A DNA stretch of 64,000 nt, taken from NCBI GenBank assembly GCA_030144725.1, contig JASKMD010000019.1, positions 5,054,985 through 5,118,984 on the forward strand, in the 5' to 3' direction. This document shows positions 60,333 to 64,000 of the stretch, one piece after another. The notes under the pieces were generated by a model, which saw only the letters and a program-made list of their open reading frames with translations, was not told where the DNA came from and ran no database searches. Source of the DNA: Haematococcus lacustris (Eukaryota; Chlorophyta; Chlorophyceae; Chlamydomonadales; Haematococcaceae). Each line of letters opens with the position of its first letter. The first letter of the stretch is position 1. The position numbers and the translations under genes are program-made.

Positions 60333-61255
60333 GCTAGGCTCAGTGCCACACATGGCCAGTCTGCTGCTCACACCCACACATGGCACACTAAGAGTCCTGG
60401 GCGGCTGCTAGGCCCAGAGCCACACATGGCCAGCCTGCTGCTCACACCCACACATGGCACACTAAGAGTCCAGGGCGGCTGCTAGGCCTGGTGCCACACA
60501 CGGCCAGCCTGCTGCTCATACCCACACATGGCACGCTAAGAGTCCAGGGCGGCTGCTAGGCCTGGTGCCACACACGGCCAGCCTGCTGCTCATACCCACA
60601 CATGGCACGCTAAGAGTCCAGGGCGGCTGCTAGGCCTGGTGCCACACACGGCCAGCCTGCTGCTCATACCCACACATGGCACGCTAAGAGTCCAGGGCGG
60701 CTGCTAGGCCTGGTGACCAGGCTTGTGAAAATTTCAGATTTTCATTCAGATTTTCAATGAAAATTTTCATCTGAAAATCTGAACGTTTTCACTGCACATC
60801 TGAAAGTGCCGGGTGCTGCCCCCGGTCAGATCGCAGATCGGGTGTTGCAGAGTGATTGGCTGTGCTGCGATTGGCTTGGCTAGCGCCAGCGCGCTACAGC
60901 CACAGCGGAAGAAGCGCAAGCCAGAAAACGCCACAGATGGCGGATCCACGGACAGCATGGACGGCTTGCATCTTTAAGAATTGGCTTGCATGTCTGACCT
61001 TTGGCAAACTACGTAGTTCTGCATATCAACCAGTGCAGGCCTACAAACAAGCCGCGTCTAAAAGGATAGGCTGAGAAATAGCGGCATCCGCTCAGTTTCA
61101 CTGACGATGAAACTCTTTCAGTTTTTCAATTCATTTCATTTCATTTCATTGAAAATCTGAAAATTGAAAATCTGAAGATTCACAAGCCTGCTGGTGACAC
61201 ACACGGCCAGCCTGCTGCTCATACCCACACATGACACGCTTGCGGCAACAAGACA
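60333..61255. repeat. 74-bp satellite, about six copies
   Basis: Units start at GCTAGG words at 60333 (partial), 60407, 60481, 60555, 60629 and 60703, spaced exactly 74 bp where full. Each unit contains CCAGCCTGCTGCTCATACCC and ends AGTCCAGGGCGGCT. The array is broken at 60718-61190 by a MITE and resumes at 61199 with a partial unit. Early copies differ from later ones at a few bases; the last three are essentially identical. Confidence 0.95.
60710..61198. mobile_element. hAT-like MITE inserted in the satellite
   Basis: The element is 60718-61190 (473 bp), flanked by the 8-bp duplication CTGGTGAC (60710-60717 and 61191-61198). The ends are inverted: CAGGCTTGTGAA on the left, TTCACAAGCCTG on the right. 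Subterminal TCAGATTTTCA words are repeated in both orientations. The duplication fits the hAT pattern (T at 2, A at 7). There is no coding capacity. Confidence 0.9.
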
Positions 61256-61414
61256 CACACAGCCATCCTGCTGCCGTTACACCCTAGTACAAGCCTTCTC
61301 GCTTGATGGCAGCATAGCACGGTTAAACATCTGCTCTGGCTCATCGGCCATGATGCCATCATCCATGATGCCGGTGCACGATACACCGCCTAGAACCCAG
61401 TACTGCCCGCCAAC

Positions 61415-61964
61415 TGCCGACTGATGCCTGCGCCTTAGCGTGTCGTCCGTGCTGACCTGGAATTGGTCATCGCAACGCCAACTGCCACCCGAACCTCAGC
61501 GCGCACGGTTACGACCAGTGCGCGAGGGACAAAGGGTCCCCGCAGGCGTCTTGCGCTGCAGAAACAGGGCTTATAATGAAAAATGTATATATCATATAAT
61601 ATCATGTATATATCATATAATATGATACAGCCCGGGACGCTCCTTACCCATGACGCTGCTGCAGACACGCGGTCACCTGCTCTGGTTCGAGACTGGGGAG
61701 GCGTCAGGTTCTAACCGGGAGCGCAGGGGTTTGCAATGGTGGTGAAGGCAGGGGCGCAGGCAGTGGCTGCCGTGGGGAGTGGCGTGTGTGCGTGGGCGAG
61801 TGCGGTGGCTGATGTGGCGCCTGCATGTTGGGGCGGTGGGGCGACTGAGCGGCGCGAGGGGGCTGCGGACTACGTTGCGGTTGAGGCACCAGGCGAACTA
61901 GTGCCGACTGATGCCTGCGCCTTAGCGTGTCGTCCGTGCTGACCTGGAATTGGTCATCGCAACG
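61415..61964 (+). repeat. 63-bp perfect direct repeat pair
   Basis: Copies at 61415-61477 and 61902-61964 begin TGCCGACTGATGCCTGCGCC and appear identical over 63 bp. The 424 bases between them contain a duplicated 21-bp AT-rich unit (ATGTATATATCATATAATAT) at 61583-61627. Confidence 0.9.
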
Positions 61965-62046
61965 ACAGGGACGTCGGCATTGATGGTAGCGGGCAGTGAG
62001 ACGTCCATTAAGAGTAGAGCGTCAGCAAGTGCAAGAGAGGTCTACG

Positions 62047-62449
62047 TTGCTGTGCTGTGCTGTGCTGTGCTGTGCTGTGCTGTGCTGTGCTGTGCTGTGC
62101 TGTGCTGTGCTGTGCTGTGCTGTGCTGTGCTGTGCTGTGCTGTGCTGTGCTGTGCTGTGCTGTGCTGTGCTGTGCTGTGCTGTGCTGTGCTGTGCTGTGC
62201 TGTGCTGTGCTGTGCTGTGCTGTGCTGTGCTGTGCTGTGCTGTGCTGTGCTGTGCTGTGCTGTGCTGTGCTGTGCTGTGCTGTGCTGTGCTGTGCTGTGC
62301 TGTGCTGTGCTGTGCTGTGCTGTGCTGTGCTGTGCTGTGCTGTGCTGTGCTGTGCTGTGCTCTGCTGTGCTCTGCTGTGCTCTGCTGTGCTCTGCTGTGC
62401 TCTGCTGTGCTCTGCTCTGCTCTGCTCTGCTCTGCTCTGCTCTGCTCTG
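62047..62449 (+). repeat. (TGTGC)n pentamer satellite, grading to TCTGC
   Basis: About 62 TGTGC units, then from 62351 units alternate TGTGC and TCTGC, and the last about 50 bases are pure TCTGC. All forward frames are open (cyclic AVLCC) and the reverse reads STAQH. None is a gene. Confidence 0.97.
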
Positions 62450-63590
62450 AGGCAAGGTTCTCACCTCATCATTGATCAGGTAGAGGTGGACGCACACACT
62501 GCCTGACGGCACTGCTGCCAGCAGCATCCTGCCATGGTTGCGGCCCTTGCCCTGCAGCCCACATCAGCCAGCGGCTCCATGTGTGGGCCACGGCAGCTGG
62601 TGGAGCGGTTAGGCAGAGGGCGGGATGCCAAGCACTGGGTGACCAGGTGACCAACATCTCTCACGTGGCCCCTGCCCCAGATTAGAGCACAGATGCTCCC
62701 AGATCGCATAACAGATTTGATTGTGTAGGTAGACCAATATTAGGCATGCTTTGTATGCATGTAGCAAAGGCACACCCTCAGGCTACTCTCCTCCCTCTAT
62801 GTATGTAAACCCTCTCTACCTACTGTAGTGATACGCCCTGTTGCCGGTCACCGGATTCGTCACCGGATTGCATCACCATTTGTTTGAGCATGCGGCTGTC
62901 ACCAAATTTGTAGCGGCACCCTAAAGTTCACCATAACTATATGGTGTATGGCGCCAAAGCTGAGGTGAGGGTGATGAGGCTGTGATGGAAGCAGCCACAC
63001 GCTTCAGTGCTCAAAGGCGACTTTACCCGTATACATATGCCATGTCTAAGGTATAGGAAAAAATACAGGCATGAATTAGTTTTATAACGTAAAGTAAACG
63101 TAAATGTAAACGTAGATATAATAGTAAACGTAAATGTAATGGTACACCCAGAGATAGGAAGATTTGGAGAGACTTGGAGAGGTGGCAGCCCCCGCACCGC
63201 TACACCAGAGATACGGCCAGCACACACCCCTCCCGTCCCGTCCCGTCCCAGACCTCCTGCCCCTGCCCCAGCCCCTCACCCCCTTTGCTTCCAGTACTCC
63301 GCCCCCTCCCCTCCTCCTGTAGGCCCGGGCCCCACACCCGTCACCCTCACCCCCAGCATCCCTCTCACCCCGCCCCATATCAGAACACAAATGCTTTCAG
63401 TCGGCAGATCTATGTGTTGTATGATATGTAGGTGTTCACTCCATGGCTGATCACCTGCCATGGGTCCGGGTGGCGATGTGCGAAAATGAAATGCCATGAA
63501 GCGACAGAGACAAAAGTGACCCCCGCGCCGAATGCCTCAACGCCGCAACAACAGCAGTGACAAATGTGGCCATCGCGCCAAGTACCGCAC
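62450..63590. other. Region with no recognised gene
   Basis: Short ORFs only. A small GTAAACGTAAATGTAA tandem lies at 63090-63143. The C-rich segment 63230-63370 may be an intron of the minus-strand gene whose exon ends at 63591. Confidence 0.35.
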
Positions 63591-63725
63591 CTGGGTGCCG
63601 GTCATCGCAATCAGCTCGAGGGCCACGAAGTGAGGTGACAGAGCCGGCATGCCCAGGAACACATCCTCACGCACCAGCTGGCCTGCGGGCAGTTTGGGTA
63701 GGCCAGCTTCATCATCGTCATTCAC
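63591..63725 (-). CDS. Isolated exon of an unidentified gene
   Basis: The minus-strand reading MNDDDEAGLPKLPAGQLVRE, then VFLGMPALSPHFVALELIAM and TGTQ, ends at a CCCAG|GTGCGG donor at 63591. The composition is that of a folded protein and the donor is good. The neighbouring exons were not found and the family is not recognised. The Met at 63725 may be internal. Confidence 0.45.
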
Positions 63726-64000
63726 ACGAGCGTCACACGAGCGTCACAATCACAATGGCTGATGGCTTCAGCTGCAACCCCCAGTGTGTCCCAGTGACTG
63801 AGAATGGCATGGTAGTGTGGGGGCAAATAGCAAAGGTGCTCACTATCTTGCGGGATACAATGCTGCCAAAAGCACATCCCCGGTGCTGTGTAATTTGAGT
63901 TGCAATGCAGTGCTATGTGCGGTGCAGTGTGATATGCTGTGCAATGCGCTGTGCAATGCGCGCATGTGTGATGCCCTTCATGAGGTGCCCACTTCAGTTC
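63726..64000. other. Window end, no gene recognised
   Basis: One short plus-strand reading without homology, and a degenerate TGCAATGCGCTG repeat at 63900-63965. Confidence 0.35.

Noticed and set aside
60333..60709. CRISPR-like array
   Set aside because: Units are 74-bp head-to-tail copies with no unique spacers, in a eukaryotic genome. It is a satellite.
62042..62527. ORFs reading STAQH or AVLCC for about 150 residues
   Set aside because: They are the translation of a pentamer repeat; all frames are open for the same reason.

Overview
This window looks like nuclear DNA from a GC-rich green alga of the Chlamydomonadales (Volvocales) type, perhaps Haematococcus-like. The reasons are many short GT-AG introns packed with C-rich hexamer satellites, alanine/glutamine-rich linkers, plant-type regulators (a PRR with receiver and CCT domains, an AP2 protein), candidate TGTAA polyadenylation signals, and several DNA transposons. 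Most long ORFs in the window are artefacts of simple repeats. The real genes had to be rebuilt by reading exons, splice sites and phase by eye.

Layout. 0.6-0.95 kb (-): a bS21 ribosomal protein, divergently paired with a complete 10-exon TTC4/CNS1-type Hsp90 co-chaperone (+, 1055-5758). 6.0-11.4 kb (+): a ubiquitin-like plus leucine-rich-repeat protein (At2g30105 type, 9 exons, one apparent frameshift in exon 1). 12.0-12.9 kb: Copia gag on + facing a Copia RNase H piece on -, beside a 500-N gap. 13.5-15.6 kb: no recognisable gene. 16.1-23.2 kb (-): a very large pseudo-response-regulator clock protein with an intact phospho-acceptor Asp and a CCT domain. 24.1-29.3 kb: a transposon cluster, comprising a terminal-inverted-repeat element, a 1.39-kb near-perfect palindrome with an 8-bp target duplication (a snapback hAT-like element), and a second hAT-like element with its own target duplication. 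30.5-37.5 kb (-): an AP2-domain gene and further exon chains of unknown identity. 37.6-38.2 kb: a 500-bp CCCCCG satellite. 38.6-40.4 kb (-): a decayed DDE-type transposase-like gene. 40.8-44.9 kb (+): a complete 9-exon hotdog thioesterase-like gene. 45.4-46.5 kb (+): a pseudogene resembling TnpB/Fanzor (OrfB) proteins, followed by a terminal motif that recurs at 38.2 kb. 47.2-48.6 kb (+): a degenerate, probably mobile-element gene. 49.6-54.5 kb: a 228-239-bp direct repeat pair and a coiled-coil mobile-element gene on -. 54.9-59.8 kb (+): an uncharacterised multi-exon gene ending in a CCHC zinc knuckle. 60.3-61.3 kb: a 74-bp satellite interrupted by a third hAT-like MITE with a clean target duplication. 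62.0-62.5 kb: a GTGCT satellite. 63.6-63.7 kb (-): one isolated exon.

The host genes are unrelated in function: translation, protein folding, possible ubiquitin-related signalling, circadian or light regulation, transcription, and acyl-thioester metabolism. There is no operon logic. The unusual content is in the mobile elements and in the satellite-filled introns.
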